Origin: an uncultured Bacilli bacterium
GTDB taxonomy: Bacteria; Bacillota_I; Bacilli_A; RF39; UBA660
DNA: 64,000 nucleotides
Reading direction: 5' to 3'
Assembly: GCA_934089255.1 (NCBI GenBank)
Contig: CAKOJI010000001.1
Coordinates: forward strand, 1-64,000
Of the stretch, positions 1 to 6,726 are shown piece by piece (within the stretch, counting starts at the first letter, position 1; each line of letters starts with the position of its first letter). Under the pieces are notes generated by a model. That model was not told the origin of the DNA, searched no databases, and saw only the letters and a list, made by a program, of their open reading frames with translations. The position numbers were made by a program, and so were the translations under genes.

Positions 1-18
1 TAAGGAAGGAGTGATAAT

Positions 19-216
19 ATGGCAGTTCCATTTAGAAGAACTAGTAAAACTAAAAAGAGAATGCGTCGTACTCATTTAAAAAAAGAATTACCAGGAATGA
101 CAACTTGTACAAAATGTGGTGCAGCTATTAGACCTCATAGAGCTTGTACTGAGTGTGGTAATTACAAAGGAAAAGAAGTAATAGAAATAAAAAATAACGA
201 AACTGAAGAAAAATAA
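19..216 (+). CDS. rpmF: 50S ribosomal protein L32
   Basis: Small basic protein of the large ribosomal subunit. The N-terminus ([19 protein letters not shown]) is the classic L32 start, and two CxxC pairs (CTKC near residue 31, CTEC near residue 44) form the zinc ribbon of the zinc-binding L32 type. At 65 aa it has the usual length, with an acidic tail. A GGAAGGAG ribosome site lies 8-9 bases upstream of the ATG. In many Firmicutes rpmF is the last gene after yceD; the upstream gene is outside the window. A hairpin directly downstream ends the transcript and overlaps the promoter of the next tRNA gene. Confidence 0.97.
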   Translation: MAVPFRRTSKTKKRMRRTHLKKELPGMTTCTKCGAAIRPHRACTECGNYKGKEVIEIKNNETEEK

Positions 217-219
217 TAC

Positions 220-259
220 TTGCAAGAACAAATTATGTTTGTTATAATTAATTTGTTCT
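220..259 (+). promoter_or_regulatory. rpmF terminator hairpin containing the tRNA-Met promoter
   Basis: A near-consensus promoter, TTGCAA (220-225), 17-bp spacer, TATAAT (243-248), ends 18 bases before the tRNA-Met 5' half. The same stretch holds a perfect 11-bp inverted repeat, AGAACAAATTA (225-235) and TAATTTGTTCT (249-259), followed by T-rich DNA, which fits the end of the rpmF transcript. One short segment thus ends one transcript and starts the next. Confidence 0.75.
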
Positions 260-266
260 TATTAAT

Positions 267-308
267 GGCGGTGTAGCTCAGTTGGCTAGAGCGACCGGTT
301 CATACCCG
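267..308 (+). tRNA. tRNA-Met(CAT), 5' half only, split by the integrative element
   Basis: The acceptor strand GGCGGTG, D arm and anticodon stem-loop with CAT at 301-303 resemble the Bacillus elongator tRNA-Met. After the core CGGTTCATACCCG (296-308) the sequence stops matching a tRNA: no T arm, no acceptor complement, no CCA. The missing 35 nt are at 7220-7254. Joining 267-308 to 7220-7254 gives 77 nt with a full cloverleaf: anticodon stem ACCGG/CCGGT and acceptor GGCGGTG/CGCCGCT with one G-T pair at the end and one at the sixth position. This half still has its own promoter. It cannot make a working tRNA as it stands. Confidence 0.93.
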
Positions 309-348
309 TTCGGTCTAGTCGAGAAACAAGCCATTAAATATTTTTTAC

Positions 349-425
349 GGCGAGATAGCTCAGTTGGCTAGAGCACGCGGTTCATACCCGCGGTGTCGAG
401 GGTTCGAATCCCCCTCTCGCTACCA
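349..425 (+). tRNA. tRNA-Met(CAT), complete, carried inside the integrative element
   Basis: A 77-nt cloverleaf with encoded CCA: acceptor GGCGAGA/TCTCGCT, D arm identical to the split host gene, anticodon stem CGCGG/CCGCG, anticodon CAT at 383-385, and T arm with one A-C mismatch (second pair). It contains the same 13-bp core (378-390) as the att sites. It lies 40 nt after the truncated host tRNA-Met, so the host tRNA promoter at 220-248 can read into it, and a strong hairpin follows at 440-468. It differs from the host gene in acceptor, anticodon and T stems, so it is not a regenerated copy. The likely role is to replace the elongator tRNA-Met that the element destroyed. Confidence 0.93.
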
Positions 426-439
426 ATTAGATAATAAAA

Positions 440-476
440 AGTGTTAAAATGTGGTAGATTTTAACACTCTTTTTTT
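440..476. terminator. Terminator after the element tRNA-Met, shared with int
   Basis: Perfect 11-bp stem, AGTGTTAAAAT (440-450) and ATTTTAACACT (458-468), followed by a T run on the + strand and preceded by an A run that serves the - strand. It ends the tRNA transcript, and the integrase stop codon (461-463) lies inside its right arm, so it probably works in both directions. Confidence 0.85.
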
Positions 477-1681
477 ATGCTTGTGCCGATATTTTGTGCC
501 ATAAGCATAATTTTTTGACTATTTTCTATACTATTATTTATTTCTTCATCTAGTCTATCAAAAACATTTGCGCACTCGATTTTGTTTTGTGTAAATGAAT
601 GTGTATAAATATTCATTGTAATATCGACATTTGAATGTCCTAATGTTTCACTTATAGTTTTTATATCTATTCCATTACTATTCAAAATACTAGCACAAGT
701 ATGTCTTAATTCGTGAAATGTTATTTTAGGTAAATCATACTTTCTTATAACTTTTCTTAATATATCACTACAAGTATCAGGGTGCATATGTTGTCCATTG
801 GGCGAAGTAAAAACTCTATTTGTGCCTTGCCATTTATCGCCTAAACTAATTATATACTCATCTTGCCAATTTTTATATTCTTGTAATAACGACATAATTC
901 CATTTCCTAAATGAATTGTTCTAATAGAATATTCGGTTTTAGCTTTTTCCTCATCAACTACGCCATTTATAACTTTTAATGAATTATCAATGTATATAGT
1001 GTTATTGATAAAGTCTATATCGTTCCAACGAAGCGCGCATAATTCGCTTCTACGAATACCGCTTTTAAGAGTTAAAGCTATTATTGTCCTATACTTGATA
1101 TTTTCGTTGTTTAGGCATTTTAATAATGTCATAACTTGTTCTTTATCATAACAATTTCGCTTTCTCTTTACTAGTTTAGGTTTTACTGCATCTTCGTTGG
1201 GGTTTATCTCGATATATTTCCATTTCTTTGCTTGTTTAAACATTAAACTCATTAAATTGTAGTAGTGTGACATAGTTTTGGGCGCAAGTTCTTTACCTTT
1301 TTTTCCCTTTCTAATAGTGTTATACATAATGTCTAAATCGTGAGAAGTTATTTTATTTAATTTCTTATTACCTAAATAAAGCATAATAGTATTTAACATT
1401 TGTTTATAGTCTTTAAGTGTTACTTTACTTATATTTGGTTCGCAATAATCTCTTATAAATATTTCGGTATATTCTTTAAAAGTAAAATTGTTTAGATTTA
1501 ATTTTTTACCCTTATGATAGTATTTTTTCATATATTCAGCGTGCTTAATTTCGATTTCTTCTTTTGTTCCAAATTCGCGAAATCTCTTTCTTTGTCTTTT
1601 TCCGTGAATATCATAGCCCGCTTCTATAATGATTTCATAATGTCCTATACCGTCCTTAGTGCCTATTCTTTTATAACTCAT
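461..1681 (-). CDS. int: Tyrosine recombinase (integrase) of the element
   Basis: A 406-aa site-specific recombinase that would insert and excise the element at tRNA-Met. Residues 1-60 form the arm-DNA-binding N-terminal domain (AP2-like, typical of Tn916-type integrases), about 65-160 the SAM-like core-binding domain, and 180-380 the catalytic domain. The catalytic set is visible: R210 (SGIRRSEL), H323-x-x-R326 (HELRH), H349 (LGHS) and Y359 (NIYTH). A GAAAGGAG ribosome site precedes the ATG. It is transcribed toward the attL end, and its 3' end carries two TTGTGCC repeats also found at the right end, which may be its own arm sites. Confidence 0.95.
   Translation of the reverse strand: MSYKRIGTKDGIGHYEIIIEAGYDIHGKRQRKRFREFGTKEEIEIKHAEYMKKYYHKGKKLNLNNFTFKEYTEIFIRDYCEPNISKVTLKDYKQMLNTIMLYLGNKKLNKITSHDLDIMYNTIRKGKKGKELAPKTMSHYYNLMSLMFKQAKKWKYIEINPNEDAVKPKLVKRKRNCYDKEQVMTLLKCLNNENIKYRTIIALTLKSGIRRSELCALRWNDIDFINNTIYIDNSLKVINGVVDEEKAKTEYSIRTIHLGNGIMSLLQEYKNWQDEYIISLGDKWQGTNRVFTSPNGQHMHPDTCSDILRKVIRKYDLPKITFHELRHTCASILNSNGIDIKTISETLGHSNVDITMNIYTHSFTQNKIECANVFDRLDEEINNSIENSQKIMLMAQNIGTSIKKEC
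481..500. promoter_or_regulatory. Candidate integrase arm-binding repeats, left end
   Basis: TTGTGCC occurs at 481-487 and 494-500 (13 bp apart), within the last codons of int. The same pair in the same orientation appears near the right end at 7068-7086. Paired direct repeats near both ends are typical arm-type sites for this integrase class. Assignment is inference. Confidence 0.45.
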
Positions 1682-1755
1682 TTTTACACTCCTTTCAACG
1701 AGTTATACGCACCATTTATACATACATATATTATACCATATAACCCGCAATTTTA

Positions 1756-1998
1756 CTAGTAATACAAGACTTTTTCTTGTTCTTTTTTTTCTAAATTTTC
1801 TACCCATTCATTTATCTTAATTAAGTCAAATCTATATGCACTTCTTATTCTAAAATATGGAATATCACTTTCCCTTATTAACTTTCTAATCTCTGATATG
1901 GAAATATTCAAGTAAGATGATAAGTCATCTATATTCACAATTTTTTTGACTTTTACACGACTTAATAAATCTTTAATGTCAATATATTCATTTGCCAT
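1756..1998 (-). CDS. Excisionase-like MerR/HTH_17 protein
   Basis: An 80-aa protein whose middle (about residues 22-67: IDDLSSYLNISISEIRKLI ... YRFDLIKINEWVENL) has the helix-turn-helix plus wing pattern of excisionase/AlpA-family DNA-binding proteins. It lies just upstream of int on the same strand (about 75 bp apart), the usual xis-int order. A GGAGG-like site precedes its ATG. It probably directs excision or controls int; the exact role is not shown by sequence. Confidence 0.75.
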   Translation of the reverse strand: MANEYIDIKDLLSRVKVKKIVNIDDLSSYLNISISEIRKLIRESDIPYFRIRSAYRFDLIKINEWVENLEKKEQEKVLYY

Positions 1999-1999
1999 T

Positions 2000-2321
2000 T
2001 TATACCTCCAACATTGGCTATAATAGAGCCATTAAATTTGCTAGCAATTAAAGAATATCAAGTTTTTTAGATAAATTCTCGTACGCAAATTTTAAAAAAG
2101 TGTTCTATTTAAAAAAATAAAAAAACGCTTCTATAAAGGGTTTTAAGAATTTCGATAACCGAATTTTCGACCAAACAAGCAAAAAAAACGCCTCTTTCCA
2201 AAGTGAATTTTTTTTGTTAATATTATCTTGTAAGAGCAAGACGCGTCCTCTTATAAAATATAAAATTGGGCTATATCAAATAAGGTTTTTGTGATATAAT
2301 CTTTATGAGGTGTAAAGGGGT
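2000..2321. promoter_or_regulatory. Divergent control region between xis-int and the cargo operon
   Basis: 322 bp without a gene. It holds promoters for both directions. On the + strand an extended -10, TGATATAAT (2292-2300), and a GGGG-type ribosome site precede the 2322 gene. An interrupted palindrome (AAGAG...CTCTT, about 2232-2252) and GC-containing stretches around 2120-2200 could be operators. The same TGATATAAT box occurs twice more in the element (4914-4922, 4945-4953), suggesting coordinated promoters. Confidence 0.5.
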
Positions 2322-3440
2322 ATGGGAAATATACACAAGACTTTAAGTGATGACAATTTTAAAAATAGTAAATATATAGAAATTGTTAATAAGCAAATGG
2401 GTTGTGATGATTTTAGCAAAAGTTATCAAAAAGAATATTCCATAATGCTTGATATATTTCAAACATTTATCGAACTATATAATTGTTTCTTTGCTGATAG
2501 TAATAGCGCAAATATAGAAAGAGTTAAACAAGCCAAGAAATTATTAGCACAACTTTTTAAAATGAAAGATGAAGAAGAAATAGACTTGATAGGAGTAAAA
2601 TATAGTGTAAGAGATATTAAGAACTTACCCGAAAAAGAAGTTAGGAGTATATATAATCTTATGAAAGAGTGGTATTATACTTTATACTTTATGGAAGAAA
2701 ACGAAGCCGAAACAGGAACGCTAAAAGATATAAAAAAATCTATTGGCAAAGAAATGAAGAAACTTGAAAGTGTTGGCTTTGATAAATGGGTTAAGGAAAG
2801 TATTTCTTTTGACAAAAACAAGAATAGCAACTATAAGATTTTCATTTGTGCCTTTGATACACTAAACAAAGATAATGAAGAATATATAGAAGATTTCAAA
2901 AAAGGCTTTAATTTTGATTTTGACAAAGACTTTGGCGAAAATGAATTTGATGAAGTGTTCTTTATATATAATCTTGTGGCAAAAGCTAACAATGGTATTG
3001 TCAATGCGTTAGCAAATGCACAAGATAAGCAAAATGCTTTGAGTAGTAATTCTTCACCACAAGAGATATACAAGACCTATCTTGATACATTACACTTAAA
3101 CATAAAAGATAGCTATTCAAATTTAAGTGCTTTACATTTTACTCTAACCGCTTCTACAACTTATGAAAGCATACACGAAACATATAATATATCTTTCAAT
3201 GAGATGATAAGCAACTTTGATTTATATTTCTTTCTTGATAAAATGAAAAATTGTGTTAATACAAATGAAATAACAATACATAGCAACGCGACCGATAGTA
3301 TAATAAAAAAATTACAAGATATATATAATACTATTACTAATAAACAAGATACAGATATTAAAGAAACTTACAAAGAAGCCTTTAAAAAGGTTCAAGAAAT
3401 TATTAAAAGAAACGTGAAATATTATATACGCGTTAGTTAG
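2322..3440 (+). CDS. Unknown 372-aa element protein (cargo operon, first gene)
   Basis: I do not recognise a family. The protein is hydrophilic, predicted mostly helical, lacks signal peptide or membrane segments, and has few cysteines with no metal motif. The N-terminal half (residues 1-150) is rich in charged helices; the C-terminus (about 330-372) is lysine-rich and could be a coiled coil. It starts behind a strong extended -10 promoter and a ribosome site (AAAGGGG). Only 12 bp separate it from the 132-aa gene, so the two form an operon. In small integrative elements this position often holds accessory genes such as phage defence; here that is speculation. Confidence 0.8.
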   Translation: MGNIHKTLSDDNFKNSKYIEIVNKQMGCDDFSKSYQKEYSIMLDIFQTFIELYNCFFADSNSANIERVKQAKKLLAQLFKMKDEEEIDLIGVKYSVRDIKNLPEKEVRSIYNLMKEWYYTLYFMEENEAETGTLKDIKKSIGKEMKKLESVGFDKWVKESISFDKNKNSNYKIFICAFDTLNKDNEEYIEDFKKGFNFDFDKDFGENEFDEVFFIYNLVAKANNGIVNALANAQDKQNALSSNSSPQEIYKTYLDTLHLNIKDSYSNLSALHFTLTASTTYESIHETYNISFNEMISNFDLYFFLDKMKNCVNTNEITIHSNATDSIIKKLQDIYNTITNKQDTDIKETYKEAFKKVQEIIKRNVKYYIRVS

Positions 3441-3452
3441 GAGAGGTTTAAA

Positions 3453-3851
3453 ATGGAAAAATTTAATGCTATAAAAATGTTAGAAAAAGAACAAGAGAAA
3501 GAAAATTTAGTAAATACAAATTCGGGGAAAGAGGAATTTTATGATAAGTTATTCGCTTATATAGAAGATTATATAGAGCCATACCTTATAGGTTTAAATA
3601 ACAAAGGACTTATTCAATATGATACTGAAAGCGAAAATGAAGAAATTATAGCAAAAACTACTGAATTAGAAATATTGACAAAAGAATTATTAGAAAATTT
3701 AGCTTTGGGCTATACAATAGAAAATGACAAAATGGTTGTTGATTATGATAACCCTAGCAAATACGAAAACTTTATATTTGGCGACAAGAAAATTAAAACA
3801 GAAGTAGCGAATATGTTTAAAGCATATATCGAAGAAAGATTTTTAAAATAA
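3453..3851 (+). CDS. Unknown 132-aa acidic element protein (cargo operon, second gene)
   Basis: No family recognised. It is acidic, Glu/Lys/Asn-rich, probably helical and soluble. An AGGAGAGG ribosome site lies in the 12-bp gap after the 372-aa gene, so both are translated from one transcript that ends at the hairpin at 3861-3891. Its strong negative charge and partner position would fit an antitoxin or regulatory subunit, but nothing in the sequence proves it. Confidence 0.75.
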   Translation: MEKFNAIKMLEKEQEKENLVNTNSGKEEFYDKLFAYIEDYIEPYLIGLNNKGLIQYDTESENEEIIAKTTELEILTKELLENLALGYTIENDKMVVDYDNPSKYENFIFGDKKIKTEVANMFKAYIEERFLK

Positions 3852-3860
3852 TTATGAGCA

Positions 3861-3891
3861 GGTGCTAACACTTAATTATGTTGGCACTTTT
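3861..3891 (+). terminator. Terminator of the 2322-3851 operon
   Basis: Stem GTGCTAACA/TGTTGGCAC (one wobble pair) with T-rich DNA after it, 10 bp past the stop codon of the 132-aa gene. Confidence 0.7.
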
Positions 3892-4530
3892 ATATTATAT
3901 ATATAAATATATAGAGATATAGAGTATATTTATATAATTACTAAAATTGTATTCTTTAATTAAGTTAAATACTAATAAGTATATTAAGTTAAATATATAT
4001 AATTATAAATATATATATATATATACTTAATTTATTTTATTATAATTTATATATATAACCTTTTGTAAAGATATATAATAAAATAATTTATTACAAGTAT
4101 AATCTAATGTAAGTATATTACTTTCTACATTAGGTTATATATAATTACTTATTCAATAGATAAATATATAAATATATAATATCTTTCCATAAGACTATAT
4201 ATATTTCAATAGATTATATTATTATATTACTTTTCAATAGACTATATTATATTTACTTACATAAGGCTTAATTACTTACTACTACTTAATATATATAATA
4301 TATTATAATTAGTTATATCTACCTCGTGTCAAGTCAAGAATCAAAAATTTTTTCAAAATATTTTTTCCATAGCCTCTTTAAGTAAAATTCCGCTTCCGCT
4401 TAAATAATAACCTCGCTTTATTTCGATTTTAAGCCTCGTTATTTTTTTAGACAAGTAATTTGCCGAATAAAAGATTTTCGGCAAAGTATGGTAGCGCATT
4501 TTGCTTTATAGAGCTATTTTATATATATTA
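3892..4530. other. Extremely AT-rich non-coding block with repeats and hairpins (candidate origin or transfer site)
   Basis: About 640 bp without a plausible gene. From 3892 to about 4325 it is almost pure A/T with TATATA runs. It holds three copies of TTCAATAGA (4152-4160, 4205-4213, 4233-4241), and a near-perfect 11-bp inverted repeat (4101-4111 with 4126-4136). From 4330 to 4510 the composition changes: an 8-bp perfect inverted repeat, TTTGCCGA (4459-4466) and TCGGCAAA (4478-4485), and an AATAAC...GTTATT stem around 4405-4445. It is bounded by terminators on both sides. A replication origin, an oriT used by a helper, or a structured RNA are all possible. Confidence 0.5.
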
Positions 4531-4531
4531 A

Positions 4532-4570
4532 AAGAGTGTTTATACAAATCAATGTATAAGCACTCTTATT
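4532..4570. terminator. Strong bidirectional terminator at the repressor gene end
   Basis: A 15-bp stem, AAGAGTGTTTATACA (4532-4546) and TGTATAAGCACTCTT (4553-4567), with one mismatch, followed by ATTTTTTT. The stop codon of the XRE gene (4566-4568) lies at its right edge. It also insulates the AT-rich block from the right. Confidence 0.85.
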
Positions 4571-4832
4571 TTTTTTCGTTTTCCGCTTCTTCATCATCTA
4601 TTGGTGCGAATAATTCTCTTATGTCTATTCCTAATACTTCGGCAAATTTCCAGACAGTTCCTAAACCGAAAGTTTGATGATACTTTTCACTTTCTATATT
4701 CATTATAAAGCCCTCGCTATAATTACATTTATCGGCGAATTCGGTTTGTGTTAAGTGTTTCAATTTGCGTTGTTTCTTTAAGTTTTTACCCACTAAATAA
4801 TATACATAGTTTTCATCATTTTTATTTACCAC
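4566..4832 (-). CDS. XRE-family transcriptional regulator (element repressor)
   Basis: An 88-aa Cro/CI-type DNA-binding protein. The helix-turn-helix spans about residues 15-70 (KNLKKQRKLKHLTQTEFADK ... GIDIRELF) and is followed by an acidic tail. It is transcribed away from the 5033-5825 genes, with a 200-bp divergent region containing two 22-bp repeats that are good candidates for its operators. The layout is that of a phage or ICE immunity region. It resembles the host XRE protein at 14072-14317 closely in the HTH and the GIDIRELF/EIDIREFF end. Confidence 0.88.
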   Translation of the reverse strand: MVNKNDENYVYYLVGKNLKKQRKLKHLTQTEFADKCNYSEGFIMNIESEKYHQTFGLGTVWKFAEVLGIDIRELFAPIDDEEAENEKK

Positions 4833-4900
4833 TTTAACACCTACCTTTCGAATTTCTTATTATATATTTTCTCATTTTTTTACTAAAATATTATTCACTT

Positions 4901-4953
4901 ATTCGGTGAGGTATGATATAATAATTTTGTAATTCGATAAGATATGATATAAT
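4901..4953. promoter_or_regulatory. Tandem 22-bp repeats with extended -10 promoters
   Basis: Two direct repeats (4901-4922 and 4932-4953, 31 bp apart, 19 of 22 bases identical) each end in TATGATATAAT, an extended -10 box. They lie between the XRE repressor gene and the rightward genes. Repeats spaced about three helical turns apart and overlapping promoters are what a repressor-controlled switch would look like. Confidence 0.55.
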
Positions 4954-5032
4954 TCGACAAAAGGTATCTTTACTAATAATGTATTGGCATAATTATAGAT
5001 AATGTAAAAAAGAAAAGATAGGAGATGAAAAA

Positions 5033-5113
5033 ATGGGTGTATTATTATTTGTAGGCATAGTAGTAGCGGTTGTTGTAGTTGCTATAATTATTGATAAGAA
5101 TAGAAAAAAATAG
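5033..5113 (+). CDS. 26-aa single-pass membrane peptide
   Basis: A short gene with a good GGAGATG ribosome site. The peptide is one hydrophobic segment of Val/Ile/Ala (residues 2-19) followed by a basic tail (DKNRKK), so it would insert in the membrane with a cytoplasmic C-terminus. It lies just upstream of the zinc-ribbon membrane protein and probably shares its transcript. A small hairpin follows at 5114-5137. Function unknown; small toxins and membrane-protein partners look like this. Confidence 0.6.
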   Translation: MGVLLFVGIVVAVVVVAIIIDKNRKK

Positions 5114-5159
5114 TATATGGGCTTTGGCTTGTATATTCAAGAAAGGAGTGTAAAAGTAT

Positions 5160-5825
5160 ATGGCTTTGATAAAATGTAGCGAGTGTGGAAAAGAGATAAG
5201 CGATAAAGCAACAGCTTGTATGAATTGTGGTTGCCCTATTGAAAAAGCTAAAAAGAAAGTTAGAATAATAAAAACAGGTGGTCTTGCTTTAAGGTGTAGT
5301 GTTTTTATTGATAATCAACCCGTAGGTCAAATTGGTGTTGGTGGCAATAAATGTATTGAATTAGAAGTGCCTATTGGAACACATTATATAAGCACTATAA
5401 CACAAGTAAAAAATCAAGCAAATTTTGTTGTGACTAATGGTATAAATACAATGGCAACTCCTATAAATACTTCAACTTCACAAGAACAAGATGGGAAACA
5501 ATTTGAAATTAAAGAAAGTGATGAGTTAATAGTCATTGAGATACTTACCAAAGGAAGTTGGTCAGGTTCAACTGGTAGGTGTATTGTAGGAAATATAAGC
5601 GCTTATGATAAAGATAATATAGAAAGTGCTACTACAATGAGCAATAATAGTTTGGGTGGCAATTTTATTCAAAATCACTTAACTTTAATTGTGGCTTTGG
5701 TGTGTATTACTTTATTCTTCTTTTTGTTTTTAATGCGTGGCGGTAATATTACAATTAAAATGCTTATCTTTGTAATATTTATGGGTATAGTATTTTTCTT
5801 TATCAGTAAGAAAAAAGGAAAATAG
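5160..5825 (+). CDS. Zinc-ribbon membrane protein of the element
   Basis: A 221-aa protein with an N-terminal zinc ribbon (CSEC at 7-10 and CMNCGC at 20-25), a beta-rich middle (about 33-150) whose pattern 'VFIDNQPVGQIGVGG ... VPIGTHYI' resembles PEGA-like surface or sensor modules, and two hydrophobic segments at the C-terminus (about 172-190 and 196-215). GAAAGGAGTG lies upstream of the ATG. Proteins of this layout are common, poorly characterised membrane proteins of Firmicutes and mobile elements. The function is not known. Confidence 0.8.
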   Translation: MALIKCSECGKEISDKATACMNCGCPIEKAKKKVRIIKTGGLALRCSVFIDNQPVGQIGVGGNKCIELEVPIGTHYISTITQVKNQANFVVTNGINTMATPINTSTSQEQDGKQFEIKESDELIVIEILTKGSWSGSTGRCIVGNISAYDKDNIESATTMSNNSLGGNFIQNHLTLIVALVCITLFFFLFLMRGGNITIKMLIFVIFMGIVFFFISKKKGK

Positions 5826-5894
5826 CATATAGGCTTCGGCTTATATGCTTTTCTATTTTTGTCGTTGAACTTTTGGGCTAATAGCCCTTTTTTT
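5825..5894 (+). terminator. Two terminator hairpins behind the zinc-ribbon gene
   Basis: The first hairpin (about 5826-5849) has a TTCG loop and GCATATA-type arms; the second, GGGCTAATAGCCC (5875-5887), is followed by seven T residues and is a textbook intrinsic terminator. Confidence 0.8.
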
Positions 5895-6174
5895 AATGTC
5901 AATTTGCCCCCATACTTAACCCCACGCCCCCTAAATGTATTTTTTGACCTCTTAAAATCGATTTTAAGCGCCGTTTCTTCTTTGATGAATAATTTATCAT
6001 CTTGAACATTTACGAAGCGTATTTCGGTGTTTATGTGCGTTTTAGAGGTATTCAACAAACTTGTGTTTGTTATGTTTTATTCCCTCTTTACTATCTATCT
6101 ACTATATACATATTATCAATAGCTTTTTGTAGTTTCCGCTTCTTACCACTTCTTTTATATGAGGAGGAAAAAAT
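5895..6174. promoter_or_regulatory. Gene-free control region with an 18-bp perfect palindrome
   Basis: No convincing gene. It contains the perfect palindrome CTTAAAATCGATTTTAAG (5951-5968); the half CGATTTTAAG occurs also near 4422. A C-rich run lies at 5905-5935. The right end supplies the ribosome site GAGGAGG for the excisionase-like gene. The palindrome may be an operator of one of the element's HTH proteins. Confidence 0.45.
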
Positions 6175-6354
6175 ATGGAAGATAAATTTTACAATTTAAA
6201 ACAAGTAAGTGAATTGCTTATTACTCCTATTCCTTACTTGCGAAAACTAATCAAAGAAGAAAAATTAAAAGGGCGTTTTATTGGTAGGCAATATATTATA
6301 AGCGAAAAGGAGTTAAAAGAGTTTATAGATACTTTGGGGGTAAAACAAATATGA
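6175..6354 (+). CDS. Second excisionase-like HTH_17 protein (59 aa)
   Basis: A short gene starting at ATG 6175 behind a GAGGAGG site. The product carries the MerR/excisionase helix-turn-helix: 'FYNLKQVSELLITPIPYLRK' then 'GRFIGRQYIISEKELKEFI'. It overlaps the next gene by 4 bp (ATGA), so the two are translationally coupled. Together with the 80-aa protein at 1756-1998 the element has two such proteins; one may act in excision and the other in transcription control. Confidence 0.82.
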   Translation: MEDKFYNLKQVSELLITPIPYLRKLIKEEKLKGRFIGRQYIISEKELKEFIDTLGVKQI

Positions 6355-6689
6355 AGATAGAACTTGAAAAAGACATTTTAAAATCTCTTGGGCTTTATGA
6401 TACAACTATATCATTTGGGCTTGATGAAGATATACAAATTGCTATTGAAAAGAAAATAGACAATTACTTGAAAAAAATTGATGAAGAACAAAAGAAAAAA
6501 GAAAGAATAGACTTTGTAAAACAAGAACACGAGAAATTTAAAAAGAAAAGCGAATTTGTTAATACCTTTAATGATAATTATGTTTATGGAAAAGTAAAAA
6601 ACAAACTAATTCGTGACGGGTTCATCTATCGATGCCCTTTCTGTTTAGATGTATCTCACGAATATGCTAAACCAACTAAAAAGAAATAA
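6351..6689 (+). CDS. Unknown 112-aa element protein with a C-terminal CxxC motif
   Basis: Translationally coupled to the upstream HTH gene by an ATGA overlap. The middle (about residues 40-70) is a lysine/glutamate-rich coiled-coil-like helix. Near the C-terminus it has YRCPFCLDVSHEYAK, a single CxxC plus His that could hold a metal. No family is recognised. The transcript ends at the hairpin right after the stop codon. Confidence 0.72.
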   Translation: MKIELEKDILKSLGLYDTTISFGLDEDIQIAIEKKIDNYLKKIDEEQKKKERIDFVKQEHEKFKKKSEFVNTFNDNYVYGKVKNKLIRDGFIYRCPFCLDVSHEYAKPTKKK

Positions 6690-6726
6690 GAGGAATAGGC
6701 TTTGTGGCTTATTCCTCTTTATTTTT
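6689..6726. terminator. Bidirectional terminator between converging element genes
   Basis: Stem AGAGGAATA/TATTCCTCT with extra GGC/GCT pairs, followed by TTTATTTTTTT on the + strand; it separates the 6351 gene from the oppositely oriented 6727 gene. Confidence 0.8.

Noticed and set aside
349..425. Complete tRNA-Met as a host gene with the element boundary at its own core (378-390)
   Set aside because: The right-end 3' half (7207-7254) pairs with the acceptor of the 267-308 half and not with that of 349-425; excision at 378 would leave a non-functional hybrid.
2831..3073. Open frames on the opposite strand of real genes (such as 2831-3073, 5675-6058, 25637-25858, 46220-46540, 59859-60047, 60755-60994)
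   Set aside because: They overlie well-supported genes, lack ribosome sites and have no recognisable protein features.
4330..4520. Recognisable oriT of a known mobilisation family
   Set aside because: Hairpins are present but I cannot match a nick sequence; reported only as a possibility.
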